NCBI GenBank assembly: GCA_964623885.1
Contig: CAZUVM010000227.1
Location: 62,001 to 126,000, forward strand
DNA length: 64,000 nucleotides
Reading direction: 5' to 3'
Origin: CAZUVM01 sp964623885
Lineage (GTDB): Bacteria > Verrucomicrobiota > Verrucomicrobiia > Limisphaerales > UBA8199
Shown one piece after another: positions 45,249 through 54,007 of this stretch; position 1 is the first letter of the stretch; each line of letters opens with the position of its first letter. The position numbers and the translations under genes were made by a program. The notes under the pieces were generated by a model. That model worked only from the letters and a program-made list of their open reading frames with translations. It ran no database searches and had not been told where the DNA came from.

Positions 45249-46205
45249 TCAGTCTGAAGCTGTTGTTCGTGGTGATGATATTGTTTGTAAACGGCGTCCA
45301 GTTTGCCGTGCGAGTTCCAGCGCACCAACCGGCACCGCATCTTCGCCAAGACTGGCTAAGCAGACTCGTAGTTCCGGTTGAAAAGCCTCCATGACGTACT
45401 GACCCAACGCGCTTTGCACAGCTGCCCGAAGGGGCTCACCAACTCCAGACAGTCCTCCACCCAGAATGATGATAGCTGGGTGAAACAGGTGCACGACGTG
45501 GGAAAGCCCAAAGGCTAGGTCAGTGGCGGTTTCCTTGAGGATTTGTTGCGCTGCGGCGTCTCCTTGGTTTAGGGCGTGCTGCAGGTGCTTGGCTTCGCCG
45601 CCGGTTCCCGCCGCCTTGGCAAGAATGCTATCCGGTCGACTACGTTGCAGTTCACGAATGCGCTTGTCCACGGCCCAACCTGAGCACCGGTTTTCAACGA
45701 TGGTTCCTTGGCGGTCCAGCCTAACGTGGCCGATCTCCGATTCGCCGGGTGTAGTGCCATGATACACTCGGCCATCCACGACCAACCCGCCACCCACGCC
45801 GCTGCCCAGGGTGACGTAAAAAATCGGGTTAAATCCGACACCTTCACCGTGAAGCGCTTCGCCCAAAGCGCCGAGGTTTGCATCGTTGTCGACCATCACC
45901 GGCACGCCGAGTTGGGCATGAAGCCAGTTGCTTAAATCGAATTCCGACCAGCCCTCGATCTGGTGCGAGCGGCAGATCCGACCCGTTCGCCAATCCACCG
46001 GTCCGCCAAATCCGACTCCCACCGCCTGCAATTTGCGGCTGCCAATTAATTCCGGCAAGGCACGCTGGATTTGCTCGCGGATTCCCGCGCCACCACGGAC
46101 TGTATCGACTGGAAGCTTTTTTCGCTCAAGAATCTTGGCGGATTCGTCGCCGAGAAAGAGCTGCAGTTTGGTCCCGCCGATTTCGATGCCGAGGAAAACT
46201 GCCAT
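45249..46205 (-). CDS. ROK-family sugar kinase-like protein
   Basis: A 318-residue protein of the ROK family, usually glucose or other hexose kinases. GIEIGGTKLQLFLGD (6-20) is the phosphate-binding start, VDNDANLGALGE holds the catalytic Asp108, and GSGVGGGLVVDGRVYHG and the Glu-Ile-Gly-His motif (ESEIGH) follow. However, the zinc-binding CxCGxxGCxE motif seen in classical ROK kinases is not visible: only one Cys remains after EIGH (ENRCSGWAVDKRI). Its ATG overlaps the stop of the preceding gene (TGATG), so it is translationally coupled to the thioredoxin-like gene. Confidence 0.85.
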   Translation of the reverse strand: MAVFLGIEIGGTKLQLFLGDESAKILERKKLPVDTVRGGAGIREQIQRALPELIGSRKLQAVGVGFGGPVDWRTGRICRSHQIEGWSEFDLSNWLHAQLGVPVMVDNDANLGALGEALHGEGVGFNPIFYVTLGSGVGGGLVVDGRVYHGTTPGESEIGHVRLDRQGTIVENRCSGWAVDKRIRELQRSRPDSILAKAAGTGGEAKHLQHALNQGDAAAQQILKETATDLAFGLSHVVHLFHPAIIILGGGLSGVGEPLRAAVQSALGQYVMEAFQPELRVCLASLGEDAVPVGALELARQTGRRLQTISSPRTTASD

Positions 46206-46783
46206 CAGCCGAAGTAGTCCGGTTCATTGCCGGGCTTCCACTTGATATTGCAGCCGATGCTGGACTTCTGGTTGGCTGGAACCGGCTTGCCTGCGAGCAC
46301 GGCATCAAGAGCACCGCGCATGTCACGACCGGTTACGGGAATATTGTTGCCCGGACGGCTATCGTCGAGTTGTCCTCGATAGACGAGCTTTTGGGCTTTA
46401 TCGAACAGATAAAAATCCGGTGTGCAGGCGGCACGGTAGGCTTTCGCGACTGATTGTGTTTCGTCGTAAAGATACGGAAACAGGTATCCGGCTGCCCTTG
46501 CCTCCTCCGCCATGCGGGCAGGGCTGTCGGCCGGATAATTCGATACGTCATTCGAGCTTATCCCCACAACGGCCACACCGCGCGGCTGGTAATCGCGCGC
46601 CAGTTGCGCGAGCCCGCCGCGAATGTGCTTCACGTAGGGACAGTGATTGCAGATAAACGCGACCAGAAAAGCGGGCGCGCTTTTGAAATCAGAAAGCGAA
46701 AAAGTTTTGCCATTGGGATCCGGCAAGCGGAAATCGGGCGCTGGCGTGCCCAGCGGCAACATGGTGGAATTGACGGCAACCAT
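46205..46783 (-). CDS. Thioredoxin-family peroxiredoxin-like protein
   Basis: A 192-residue AhpC/TSA-type thioredoxin fold protein. The sequence APDFRLPDPNGKTFSLSDF is the family start, and the Cys-x-x-Cys site is CNHCPYVKHIRGGLAQLARD, as in the thioredoxin family proteins annotated near sugar oxidoreductases. There is no signal peptide. It lies 47 bases after the Gfo/Idh/MocA gene and overlaps the ROK gene by one base. A redox or antioxidant role is likely; a specific substrate cannot be named. Confidence 0.85.
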   Translation of the reverse strand: MVAVNSTMLPLGTPAPDFRLPDPNGKTFSLSDFKSAPAFLVAFICNHCPYVKHIRGGLAQLARDYQPRGVAVVGISSNDVSNYPADSPARMAEEARAAGYLFPYLYDETQSVAKAYRAACTPDFYLFDKAQKLVYRGQLDDSRPGNNIPVTGRDMRGALDAVLAGKPVPANQKSSIGCNIKWKPGNEPDYFG

Positions 46784-46830
46784 GCCGAGAATCTGTCGCT
46801 GCCGCTACCGGTTGTCGAATGGAAAACGAT

Positions 46831-48195
46831 TCAGTACTCGCGGTCTTTCTTGAAACCGGGCTCGGGAACCGGGTATTCGCCATTGGAACCAAGCTGCAAA
46901 GGCGCGGGACCGTTCATGGCAAGCTTATCAACTGTTGGCGCGAATTCGTGCTGGCAATTCAGGATGTCTTCGTATGTGACCACTTGCCCGGTGTGCGCAG
47001 CCATACGGCCCATCGAAGTAACCAGGCTGGCGATGGCCCCGCGCCGTGTCTCATTGTATTTCTGGTCCTGGCGAACGGCCGCCAGCAAATCGTCCCATTC
47101 GAGCTGGTACGGACTCGGCTCGGGTTGCGGGCACGCCCAAACCATGTCGGGACGCGTGAAGTTTTGGCCCTTGAATAGCCGACAGCGTCCCGGATGGTGA
47201 CCCGCAGTGGAGATGATGGCGGAACCTTTCGTGCCGTGCGCGTAACTGGCGAATTCATCGTGGCAGCCGGTTTCCGCGCGGCCGATGAAGAAGAACTTTG
47301 TGCCGTCCGGAAAGGTGTATTCAACGGAATAATTGTCGAAGTTTTGGTCGAGGGATTCCCCCCGGAACTGTCGCCCGCCGGTCGCGTGCGCGCGGACAGG
47401 AAACGCGCCCTTCATCCAGCAGCACTCATCGATCTGATGGATATTGTAGTCGCTGAAAATTCCGCCGCTGGACCACAGAAACGCGTGAAAGCGCCGAATC
47501 TGGTACAGCAGTTCGTTGAGGCCTCCCCGATCCGGTGGCGCCTGGCCCGATGCCGCAGCCATTCGATAAGCGCGAAAGAGGGCAATGTCGCCGATTGCGC
47601 CGTCATCGATGCGTTGCTTGAGTTCCTTGCGCGCCTGGCAATGGCGAATCATCAGTCCGACGCCGACCTTCTGATTTTTGCGTTCCGATTCATCTGCGAG
47701 AGCGAGCATCCGGCGCGTCGTCGGCCCGTCCACCGTGACAGGTTTTTCCATGAACACGTTTAGTCCTTTTTGGAGCGCATAGGTAAAATGCACCCAACGG
47801 AAAGCGGGTGGCGTTGCCAGAATGGCGATGTCACCTGGTCGCAGGCAATCCATCGCCTTTTGATAAGCGTCGAACCCAATGAACTTACGTTCGCCGGACA
47901 CTTCCACCTTTTCGCCAAAATGCTCCTTGAGTGCGTCGAAGCTGGTAGTCAGACGGCGTTCGAACACGTCTGCCATCGCCACCAGTTTGGTGGGCCCATT
48001 TTTAGATGATAGAGCGTCACCGGCCGCGCCCGTTCCACGGCCGCCGCAGCCGATCAATGCTAATTGAATGGTGTCGGTGCCCGCCGCATGTACTTGCGGC
48101 AAGGCAATGCCGGCCAAAGCCGAAGCTGCCGCCAGACGACCAGTATTGACCAGGAATTCGCGACGAGTTGTGGAGTTTGGAGAAGCGCTGTTCAT
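46831..48195 (-). CDS. Tat-exported Gfo/Idh/MocA-family oxidoreductase
   Basis: A 454-residue NAD(P)-binding oxidoreductase with a twin-arginine signal (TTRREFLVNTGRLAAAS). The Rossmann motif is LALIGCGGRGTG, and FMEKPVTVDG carries the family's conserved Lys after Glu. The C-terminal half holds the substrate domain. Periplasmic members of this family in Verrucomicrobia and Planctomycetes are thought to act on sugars or inositols, tightly bound to cofactor. ATG 48195 is chosen because the signal begins there; 12 more residues upstream are unlikely. It is the first gene of a three-gene operon with the thioredoxin-like and ROK genes. Confidence 0.9.
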   Translation of the reverse strand: MNSASPNSTTRREFLVNTGRLAAASALAGIALPQVHAAGTDTIQLALIGCGGRGTGAAGDALSSKNGPTKLVAMADVFERRLTTSFDALKEHFGEKVEVSGERKFIGFDAYQKAMDCLRPGDIAILATPPAFRWVHFTYALQKGLNVFMEKPVTVDGPTTRRMLALADESERKNQKVGVGLMIRHCQARKELKQRIDDGAIGDIALFRAYRMAAASGQAPPDRGGLNELLYQIRRFHAFLWSSGGIFSDYNIHQIDECCWMKGAFPVRAHATGGRQFRGESLDQNFDNYSVEYTFPDGTKFFFIGRAETGCHDEFASYAHGTKGSAIISTAGHHPGRCRLFKGQNFTRPDMVWACPQPEPSPYQLEWDDLLAAVRQDQKYNETRRGAIASLVTSMGRMAAHTGQVVTYEDILNCQHEFAPTVDKLAMNGPAPLQLGSNGEYPVPEPGFKKDREY

Positions 48196-48356
48196 GAGCC
48201 GATGCTCACTATCCGCCTTACCCCATGTCAAGCCTCGGGATTAGAAGCGAGCCACGTCGCAAGTGTTACCCTGGCAAGGGTTTTGGCTGGTTTGCAGGGC
48301 TTTTGTGGGGGTAAACTGGTTCTAAAAGGTCTACAAGCACCTAGTCTACAATCTAC

Positions 48357-48384
48357 TTGCGCAAACCGGTCGAACGTGTATAAA
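48357..48384 (+). promoter_or_regulatory. Candidate promoter of infC
   Basis: TTGCGC at 48357-48362, spacer of 16 bases, TATAAA at 48379-48384 (five of six). A transcript would begin near 48391 and have a leader of about 75 bases that can form a small hairpin (ATGCA 48418-48422 with TGCAT 48434-48438) before the GAGG ribosome-binding site. Confidence 0.4.
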
Positions 48385-48465
48385 TTGCCGTGTTAGAAAA
48401 AGAGCCGTAGTGCCATTATGCATTGTAGATTACTGCATGAATAAGCTTCAACCGACGAGGGTGTC

Positions 48466-49218
48466 TTGAGTCGCCCTTTTCCTTCACGTTCGTCTTCTCC
48501 TTCGGTTCCATTTTTCAGGGTCAACGGCAAGATCCGTGCCCGTGAGGTCCGAGTTATCGGAGTAGATGGCAAACAACTCGGAATTCTCTCGCTAGGGGAC
48601 GCCCTAACGATGGCGAGAGCCAACGGGGTGGATCTGGTAGAAATAGCTGCCACCGCGCAACCGCCGGTCTGCCGGTTGGTGGATTATGGCAAGTTCCGTT
48701 ACGAGCAGGCCAAGCGCGACAAGGAATCCAAGAAACACCAACACGCGACGAAGGTCAAAGAAGTCCAGCTAAGCCCGAAGATTGATCCGCACGATCTGGG
48801 CGTGAAAATTGGCCACGCGATTGATTTCCTTTGCGAAGACATGAAGGTCAAAGTGACTCTCAAGTTTCGCGGCCGCGAAATGCAGCACACCGAAATTGGG
48901 TTTCAGGTAATTGGAAAGTTTCTGACGGATATCTGCGGTTACGGCCATCAGGATTTCGAACCTAAACTCAATGGCCGCGCGATTACCCTGATGATTAGTC
49001 CCCTGCCGCGCAACAAGCGGGCCAAGCACCCCGGGGGCGAACCCGGTGCAGCCCGTCCGGCAGCGCCGCCTGCGCCCAGACCGGAATCGAACTTTCGACC
49101 TACGCCCGTCCCGGTCGAGCGGCAAGCTCGACCTGCCGAATCGCGACCAGCCGAAGCCAAATCGGCTGGCGGCGCCTTTAGCAATAATCCTTTCGCTCAG
49201 CTCGAGATTAAGCGCTAA
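48466..49218 (+). CDS. infC: Translation initiation factor IF-3
   Basis: IF-3 prevents premature 30S-50S joining and checks start-codon choice. The N-domain (FRVNGKIRAREVRVIGVDG) and C-domain (VQLSPKIDPHDLGVKIGHAI, KVKVTLKFRGREMQH) are complete; after about residue 175 comes a Pro/Ala-rich tail of about 70 residues not present in classical IF-3. Homology demands a start at or before the TTG at 48466, which has GAGG five bases upstream. Rare initiation codons are usual for infC and allow feedback by IF-3. rpmI and rplT, its usual partners, are not downstream. Confidence 0.93.
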   Translation: MSRPFPSRSSSPSVPFFRVNGKIRAREVRVIGVDGKQLGILSLGDALTMARANGVDLVEIAATAQPPVCRLVDYGKFRYEQAKRDKESKKHQHATKVKEVQLSPKIDPHDLGVKIGHAIDFLCEDMKVKVTLKFRGREMQHTEIGFQVIGKFLTDICGYGHQDFEPKLNGRAITLMISPLPRNKRAKHPGGEPGAARPAAPPAPRPESNFRPTPVPVERQARPAESRPAEAKSAGGAFSNNPFAQLEIKR

Positions 49219-49336
49219 AGGCCTCTAGCAAATTGGTGGTCCAGCATAGCCTGGTGCTGATTTCCGCCACATATCAACCGCCGACAATTTTTCGAATGCC
49301 CACCACCAGTGCGCCTTAGCGCCGTTTGGTTGTAAG

Positions 49337-49833
49337 TTAGGGAACAACGGTGATGATCCAGGTGTTATCGTAGATTTGTCCAATACCGCCCGGCAGGCCT
49401 ACAAAAGCGCCGGCGGGAATCACCCAGGGTTCATACAGGTGGATAACGTGGACTCCGACCGACAATGGATGACTTACGATACCGACGCCCTGGAAAAACA
49501 CCGCCGCTACCGATCCATAGGTGTGGGATAAACCACCAACGGATCAAACATTGTGTTCGGCACGTAATACGCTGCTTTGTTGGCGTCTGTTAGCACCACA
49601 TTCCCATCAATTGTTAATGTAGGATGTGCCGATGCAACCAGAACGGCATTGTTTATAGGCAAATCATCCGGCACCGCCGGATACCCCTGGTATCGCTCGC
49701 CTACCCAGGCGAACTCGGGCAGCACAAAGAGCGTACCAGCGGGGACATCAATCTCCAATCGGTAATATCCCTCCCACACAGAAGTCCCCACCGCTCTTCC
49801 GCACTGGTCCGCCAAAGTCGAACGAATGTCCAC
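49337..49833 (-). pseudogene. Frameshifted gene for a small beta-rich (possibly secreted) protein
   Basis: A frame from about 49833 reads WEGYYRLEIDVPAGTLFVLP, then PNTMFDPLVVYPTPM, and ends at a TAG near 49507. The next frame continues seamlessly in style: AAVFFQGVGIVSHPLSVGVH then VIHLYEPWVIPAGAFVGLPG, ending at 49337 with TAA. A single frameshift near 49510 splits the coding sequence. The start is uncertain because the frame is open further 5'. No family recognised; repeated Val/Gly and Pro suggest a beta-sandwich. Confidence 0.6.
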
Positions 49834-49920
49834 ACCAGCCTCATGCTGGCACCCAGAGTTTTGCCCGCGAAAAGAAGTCAGCTCGAACGGACGCTAGCTG
49901 CTTTAGGCTCCTGGCCGGGG

Positions 49921-49950
49921 ATTAGAGTATAATTATTGATAATCTGTCAA
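49921..49950 (-). promoter_or_regulatory. Strong-looking sigma70 promoter on the minus strand
   Basis: On the minus strand a perfect TTGACA (49945-49950) is separated by 18 bases from TCTAAT (49921-49926, five of six). It points at the frameshifted gene, starting about 75-90 bases upstream of it. The surrounding 45 bases are AT-rich, unlike most of the window. Confidence 0.45.
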
Positions 49951-50032
49951 TAAGAAAGTATGCTTTTTGCTAATCTGCCGATTGCCGCCGCTTGAAAGTG
50001 CTTGGAGATCGTTAGGTAACAAACGGATTTGC

Positions 50033-51211
50033 CTACTCTTCACGTGGCACAAACACGAGGCACACCGGCGCGCCTACTTCGATTTGCTCCCCGGAGCTTG
50101 TAAGCCGCCCGGTCATGGGATCGACACGAAAGACGACTATGTTGTTGGAGTCTTGATTCTCGACCAGGAGCCACTGACCGCTTGGATCGAACGTGAAATG
50201 CCGAGGCGTTCGGCCAAGCGTAGGTTGAATCTCAACAGCGGTAAGTCGGCCGGTTTTCGCGTCAGCTGCAAAAACGGCGATGCTGTTATGACCGCGGTTA
50301 GATCCATAAACAAACCGTCCGGAAGGGTGAACCTGTACTTCAGCGGCAATATTGCTGCCATTGAAATCAGGAGGCAACAATGAGACGGTTTGCACCTCCT
50401 CTAACATTTCGTTGTGCCCTGCAGATGCGCGATCATTCAGGGCGTATGTAATTAACGTGGACGATAATTCGTTTATTAAATACACAAACCGGCCGTTCGG
50501 ACTGAACACCAGGTGCCGTGGCCCGGAGCCTGGTTTTATAGAATCGACCGCATGCAGCGGCAGTTTTCGTTCTGATGGAAGCAGGTTATAGGTTAGCACC
50601 TGATCCAGTCCCAGGTCGCAGACCATGACCAACTTGTTACTCGGATCGGTGGCAACAAAATGAGCGTGAGGACCGCTTTGGCGCTCGTGGTTTATACTGG
50701 AGCCGTTATGCTGCACAACTGCGCTGAGGGCGCCTAATCGGCCGTCGGATTCCAGCGGGAATTCGGCGACGCTGCCGGTATTGTAATTGGCAACTACAAG
50801 CCAGCTACCAGTTCTATCCACGCACAAATGGCATGGGCCGGCGCCCCCCGAAGGCTGCTGGTTAAGCAGCGTTAACCGGCCGGTCTTGCGGTCGATGCTA
50901 AACGCGCTAACGCCGCCTTCATGCCCCCCTCGAAAGTCGCTGATTTCCTCAACAGCATACAGCACCGGGCGTTTGGGATGCAGCGCCAGGAAGGTCGGGT
51001 TCTTGCTGGATGCGGCCAACTCGGGCGGACTGAGCTTGCCGGTGGCGGCATCGAAGTTGGCTGTATAAATGCCCTGGCTCTTCGGGCCGGTGTAGGTTCC
51101 AATGTAAATCCGCTGTGAATGCCCAGGTGGCTCAGAACCCATTATCGGAAGATGCATGAGCCAAATCGCCGTCACAAGCCAAACCCGGAGCCAAACGCGC
51201 GCGCATCGCAT
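50033..51211 (-). CDS. Lactonase-family (6-phosphogluconolactonase-like) beta-propeller protein
   Basis: A 392-residue protein of the 7-bladed propeller lactonase family (Pgl-type, PF10282). After an N-terminal hydrophobic stretch (RVWLVTAIWLMHLPIMG) suggesting export, repeated blade motifs appear: RIYIGTYTGPKSQGIYTANF, LYAVEEISDF, FVYLINELSSTLITYAL, FVYGSNRGHNSIAVF, WLLVENQDSNNIVVF. Cytoplasmic members hydrolyse 6-phosphogluconolactone; an exported version probably acts on another lactone or sugar. It is divergent from the GH42-like gene, with promoter-like sequences for both in the 112-base gap. Confidence 0.87.
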   Translation of the reverse strand: MRCARVWLRVWLVTAIWLMHLPIMGSEPPGHSQRIYIGTYTGPKSQGIYTANFDAATGKLSPPELAASSKNPTFLALHPKRPVLYAVEEISDFRGGHEGGVSAFSIDRKTGRLTLLNQQPSGGAGPCHLCVDRTGSWLVVANYNTGSVAEFPLESDGRLGALSAVVQHNGSSINHERQSGPHAHFVATDPSNKLVMVCDLGLDQVLTYNLLPSERKLPLHAVDSIKPGSGPRHLVFSPNGRFVYLINELSSTLITYALNDRASAGHNEMLEEVQTVSLLPPDFNGSNIAAEVQVHPSGRFVYGSNRGHNSIAVFAADAKTGRLTAVEIQPTLGRTPRHFTFDPSGQWLLVENQDSNNIVVFRVDPMTGRLTSSGEQIEVGAPVCLVFVPREE

Positions 51212-51250
51212 GCCGCCTAAGAACCAGAACGTGCTTCATTTTTCAACATC

Positions 51251-51279
51251 TTTAGATTTTTATTGCACAAATTGGTCAA
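51251..51279 (-). promoter_or_regulatory. Candidate promoter of the lactonase gene
   Basis: Minus-strand TTGACC (51274-51279), 17-base spacer, TCTAAA (51251-51256). It directs transcription into the lactonase gene about 40 bases further on. Confidence 0.35.
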
Positions 51280-51291
51280 GTTTTTTAAATT
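51263..51291 (+). promoter_or_regulatory. Candidate promoter of the GH42-like gene
   Basis: Plus-strand TTGCAC (51263-51268), 17-base spacer, TAAATT (51286-51291), overlapping the minus-strand promoter. Matches are modest (three and four of six). The gene begins 33 bases downstream. Confidence 0.25.
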
Positions 51292-51323
51292 CGTGAATAG
51301 GCCGCGCGCGAAAGGACAACGCT

Positions 51324-53384
51324 ATGTATTTCGGTGTCGATTACCATCCGGAACAGTGGGTCTACCCCTACGGCGGCACACCCGAAAACCCCGAAGGCGC
51401 CTGGCAGCGCGACATTGAGCTGATGCAGTCCGCCGGCATCAATGTCGTGCGCATCGGCGAATTCACCTGGGGCCTGTGCGAGCCGGACGACGACAAATAT
51501 GATTTTGCCTGGCTTAAACGCGCCATGGATTTGCTGGGCCGGGCGGGGATTAAGATCGTGCTTGCCACTCCCACCGCGGCGCCGCCGGCCTGGCTCGCGC
51601 GAAAGCATCCCGAGATTCTCCCCGTTGACGAGCGCGGTCTCGTGCGCCACGAAGGCACGCGGCGAGCCGTTTGCCTTAACAGCGATGTCTACTGGAATCA
51701 CTCTAAGCGGATCGTAGAGCAGATGGCCAAGGCCCTTGGCAAGCACCCACACCTGATCGCCTGGCAGATCGATAATGGCCTTGGTGGCCATTACACCGAG
51801 GCTTCTTTCAATGAAGACACTCGGCGCGACTGGCATTTGTGGCTCGAAGCCAAGTACGAGAATATCGAACGCTTGAATGATTCACTTGGCTTGCGACATT
51901 GGGGACAAGTTGTCTCCGCCTGGGACCAGGTGCCGATGCCTATGACGGCGCCGACCACGCATAATCCAGCGCTGGTCCTGGATTGGTGCCGCTTCTGCAG
52001 CGATACCATCGTGCAGTTCGCCAGAATGCAGGCCGATGTCCTGCATGAACTGACGCCAAATTGCCCGGTCACGACCAACCTGCGCCCTTTGCTCCATCGC
52101 TTCGATCATTTCGATCTCGCTGAGGTCATTGATTTCGTGTCGATCGAAAGCACCGCCGCTCTGAAGACCAAATCTTCCGAGCTCGCCTGTGAAATTGATA
52201 TGCTGCGGTCGCTCAAGAAAACTGATATTCGCACGCCGGACGGCGATACCGGTTTTTGGGTTATCGAGCAGAAAGCAGGGAATGTTTCATGGCAAGAGGT
52301 CAATTCCATCGTTCGCCCGGGCGTGCTGCGCATGTTCACGTACCAGCTCGTTTCCCGCGGCGCCACCGCGATCGTGTTTTTCCGCTGGCGACAGCCACGA
52401 TTCGGCACCGAGAAGTTTCACGGCGCGGTGCTGCCGCACAACGCGCGCAAGGACGGCCGGATCTTCAGAGAAGTCGCCCAACTAGGCGAGGAGATGAAAC
52501 TTTTGTCGCCTACGCTGCAGGGCACGCAGGTTCGGGCTGAGGTTTGCATTCTTTACAGTCACGACAATGAATGGGCGCTGCAGCAGCCCAACCAGCCGAA
52601 TAAGTTCTTTAATCTCCGCGAACATATTTTGCTTTTCTATACCGCGCTGCACGACCGCAACATCGCGGTCGATTTCGCCCGGCCCGCCGAAGATCTCTCG
52701 CGCTACAAGCTCGTTTTTGCGCCGTCGTTGCATTTACTGTCGGGCGGCGAAGCCGACCGGCTCAAGCTATTTGTCCAGAACGGCGGCACACTGGTCTCCA
52801 CTTTCAACACCGGCCTGGTTGACGAACATAACCTGGCGCCGGACTCTGGCTATCCTCATGACTTGACCGACCTCTTTGGGCTTGAAGTCATGGAATTTGA
52901 TCAATTGCCGCCTGGCGAAGAGAACCACCTCACGTTTAAAGGCACCTTCCCGACCAGCCACCTGCACCCGGCCCGGCTCTGGTGCGATCTCATCGAGCCC
53001 CGGGAATGCCAGGTGCTGGCCACTTACGCGAAAGACTTTTATGCCGGCCACCCGGCGCTGACGCTGCATACGTACGGCCTCGGCAAAGCCATCTACATCG
53101 GCACCCTGAGCCACCAGCCATTCTACGGCGACCTGGTTACCTGGCTGCGGCAAATGTGCAACCTCCATCCGCTGCTGAAAGTGCCGGAGACGGTTGAGGT
53201 GAGTATGCGTCAGAGGGACGATGGACGGGTCTTCTTTTTGCTCAATCACCAGGCATCCCCACTCCGCCTGCAGTTTTACAAGCCTATGCACGATTTTCTT
53301 ACCGGCAACACATTCTCCGGCAATTTCGATCTCCAGCCCCACGGAGTGCTGGTGCTCGACGAACAAGTTGCACAGAAGGCTTAG
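51324..53384 (+). CDS. GH42 beta-galactosidase-like protein lacking the acid/base glutamate
   Basis: A 686-residue cytoplasmic protein with the full GH42 layout: a TIM barrel (YFGVDYHPEQW, VVRIGEFTWGLCEP), a trimerisation domain (about 390-610) and a small C-terminal beta domain. The nucleophile position is present (Glu315 in FWVIEQKAG). The acid/base position is not: where the family has Asp-Asn-Glu, this protein reads WQIDNGLGG, with Gly152. The zinc-binding cysteines of the family are also absent near that loop. It may be inactive, use another residue, or act on a different substrate. ATG 51324 is well supported. It lies far from the galactose operon at 4-8 kb. Confidence 0.87.
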   Translation: MYFGVDYHPEQWVYPYGGTPENPEGAWQRDIELMQSAGINVVRIGEFTWGLCEPDDDKYDFAWLKRAMDLLGRAGIKIVLATPTAAPPAWLARKHPEILPVDERGLVRHEGTRRAVCLNSDVYWNHSKRIVEQMAKALGKHPHLIAWQIDNGLGGHYTEASFNEDTRRDWHLWLEAKYENIERLNDSLGLRHWGQVVSAWDQVPMPMTAPTTHNPALVLDWCRFCSDTIVQFARMQADVLHELTPNCPVTTNLRPLLHRFDHFDLAEVIDFVSIESTAALKTKSSELACEIDMLRSLKKTDIRTPDGDTGFWVIEQKAGNVSWQEVNSIVRPGVLRMFTYQLVSRGATAIVFFRWRQPRFGTEKFHGAVLPHNARKDGRIFREVAQLGEEMKLLSPTLQGTQVRAEVCILYSHDNEWALQQPNQPNKFFNLREHILLFYTALHDRNIAVDFARPAEDLSRYKLVFAPSLHLLSGGEADRLKLFVQNGGTLVSTFNTGLVDEHNLAPDSGYPHDLTDLFGLEVMEFDQLPPGEENHLTFKGTFPTSHLHPARLWCDLIEPRECQVLATYAKDFYAGHPALTLHTYGLGKAIYIGTLSHQPFYGDLVTWLRQMCNLHPLLKVPETVEVSMRQRDDGRVFFLLNHQASPLRLQFYKPMHDFLTGNTFSGNFDLQPHGVLVLDEQVAQKA

Positions 53385-53507
53385 AAACGTTGCCTTGTGC
53401 TCCGCCTGGATGTTCCCTGAATCATGAAGGCCGCCTGCGCCCGCCTTTCCCGCCCCATGCCGATATTCAAGGCTTCGATGATCGATTTTTAAATTTGAGT
53501 TCCAGTC

Positions 53508-53906
53508 ATGCCCCAAGACCGCCGCCGACCTTCCCGCCCCGCGTCGTCCGCCCGCCGCCGTGTTCTGGCACAGTGGCGCGGTATTGACCTGTCATCCAAA
53601 GAGGAAGCCAGGGCGGTGCGCGCCCGTTCGGCCGAAAGCCTTGTTTCAACAGTGCTTGGCGAATTGCGCCTGGATCGGCGCCGCAGCGAAATTGAGATCC
53701 TCAAGGTTTGGAATCATTTGCTGGACCCAAACATTGTCGCTCACGCGCAGCCGACTGGACTGCGCAATGGCACTTTATTTGTTGCCGTCGATAGCAGCGT
53801 TTGGCTGAGTGAAATCGTGCGTTATCGCCGGAAGGAAATCCTGGAGCGATTGCGGCATACCTTCGGCCGGGAAATGATCGCCCGGATCTCCTTTCATATA
53901 GCCTAG
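53508..53906 (+). CDS. DUF721 (DciA-like) protein
   Basis: A 132-residue protein with the DUF721 domain at about 40-130 (VWNHLLDPNIVAHAQPTGLR, LFVAVDSSVWLSEIVRYR). Members related to DciA help load the replicative helicase DnaB; a role in replication is the best family-level expectation. The N-terminus is Arg/Pro-rich and disordered. It is followed by a clear hairpin-T terminator, so it ends its transcription unit. Confidence 0.8.
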   Translation: MPQDRRRPSRPASSARRRVLAQWRGIDLSSKEEARAVRARSAESLVSTVLGELRLDRRRSEIEILKVWNHLLDPNIVAHAQPTGLRNGTLFVAVDSSVWLSEIVRYRRKEILERLRHTFGREMIARISFHIA

Positions 53907-53935
53907 TGACTCACAGGTAGGGAGGCAATCCGGTC

Positions 53936-53975
53936 AAGGCCGCGAATTGGCTTGCCCGAGCGCGGCGGTTTTTTT
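53936..53975 (+). terminator. Rho-independent terminator after the DUF721 gene
   Basis: GC-rich arms CCGCG (53940-53944) and CGCGG (53961-53965) are followed by a run of seven T (53969-53975). The loop is long (16 bases), but additional pairing within it is possible. It lies 30 bases after the DUF721 stop codon. Confidence 0.6.
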
Positions 53976-54007
53976 ATTCAGTATAACAACAACTCCGCCC
54001 GCAGGTG

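Noticed and set aside
53936..53975. Riboswitch or leader for the PfkB gene
   Set aside because: The structure is better explained as a simple terminator, with stem then T-run, right after the DUF721 gene.
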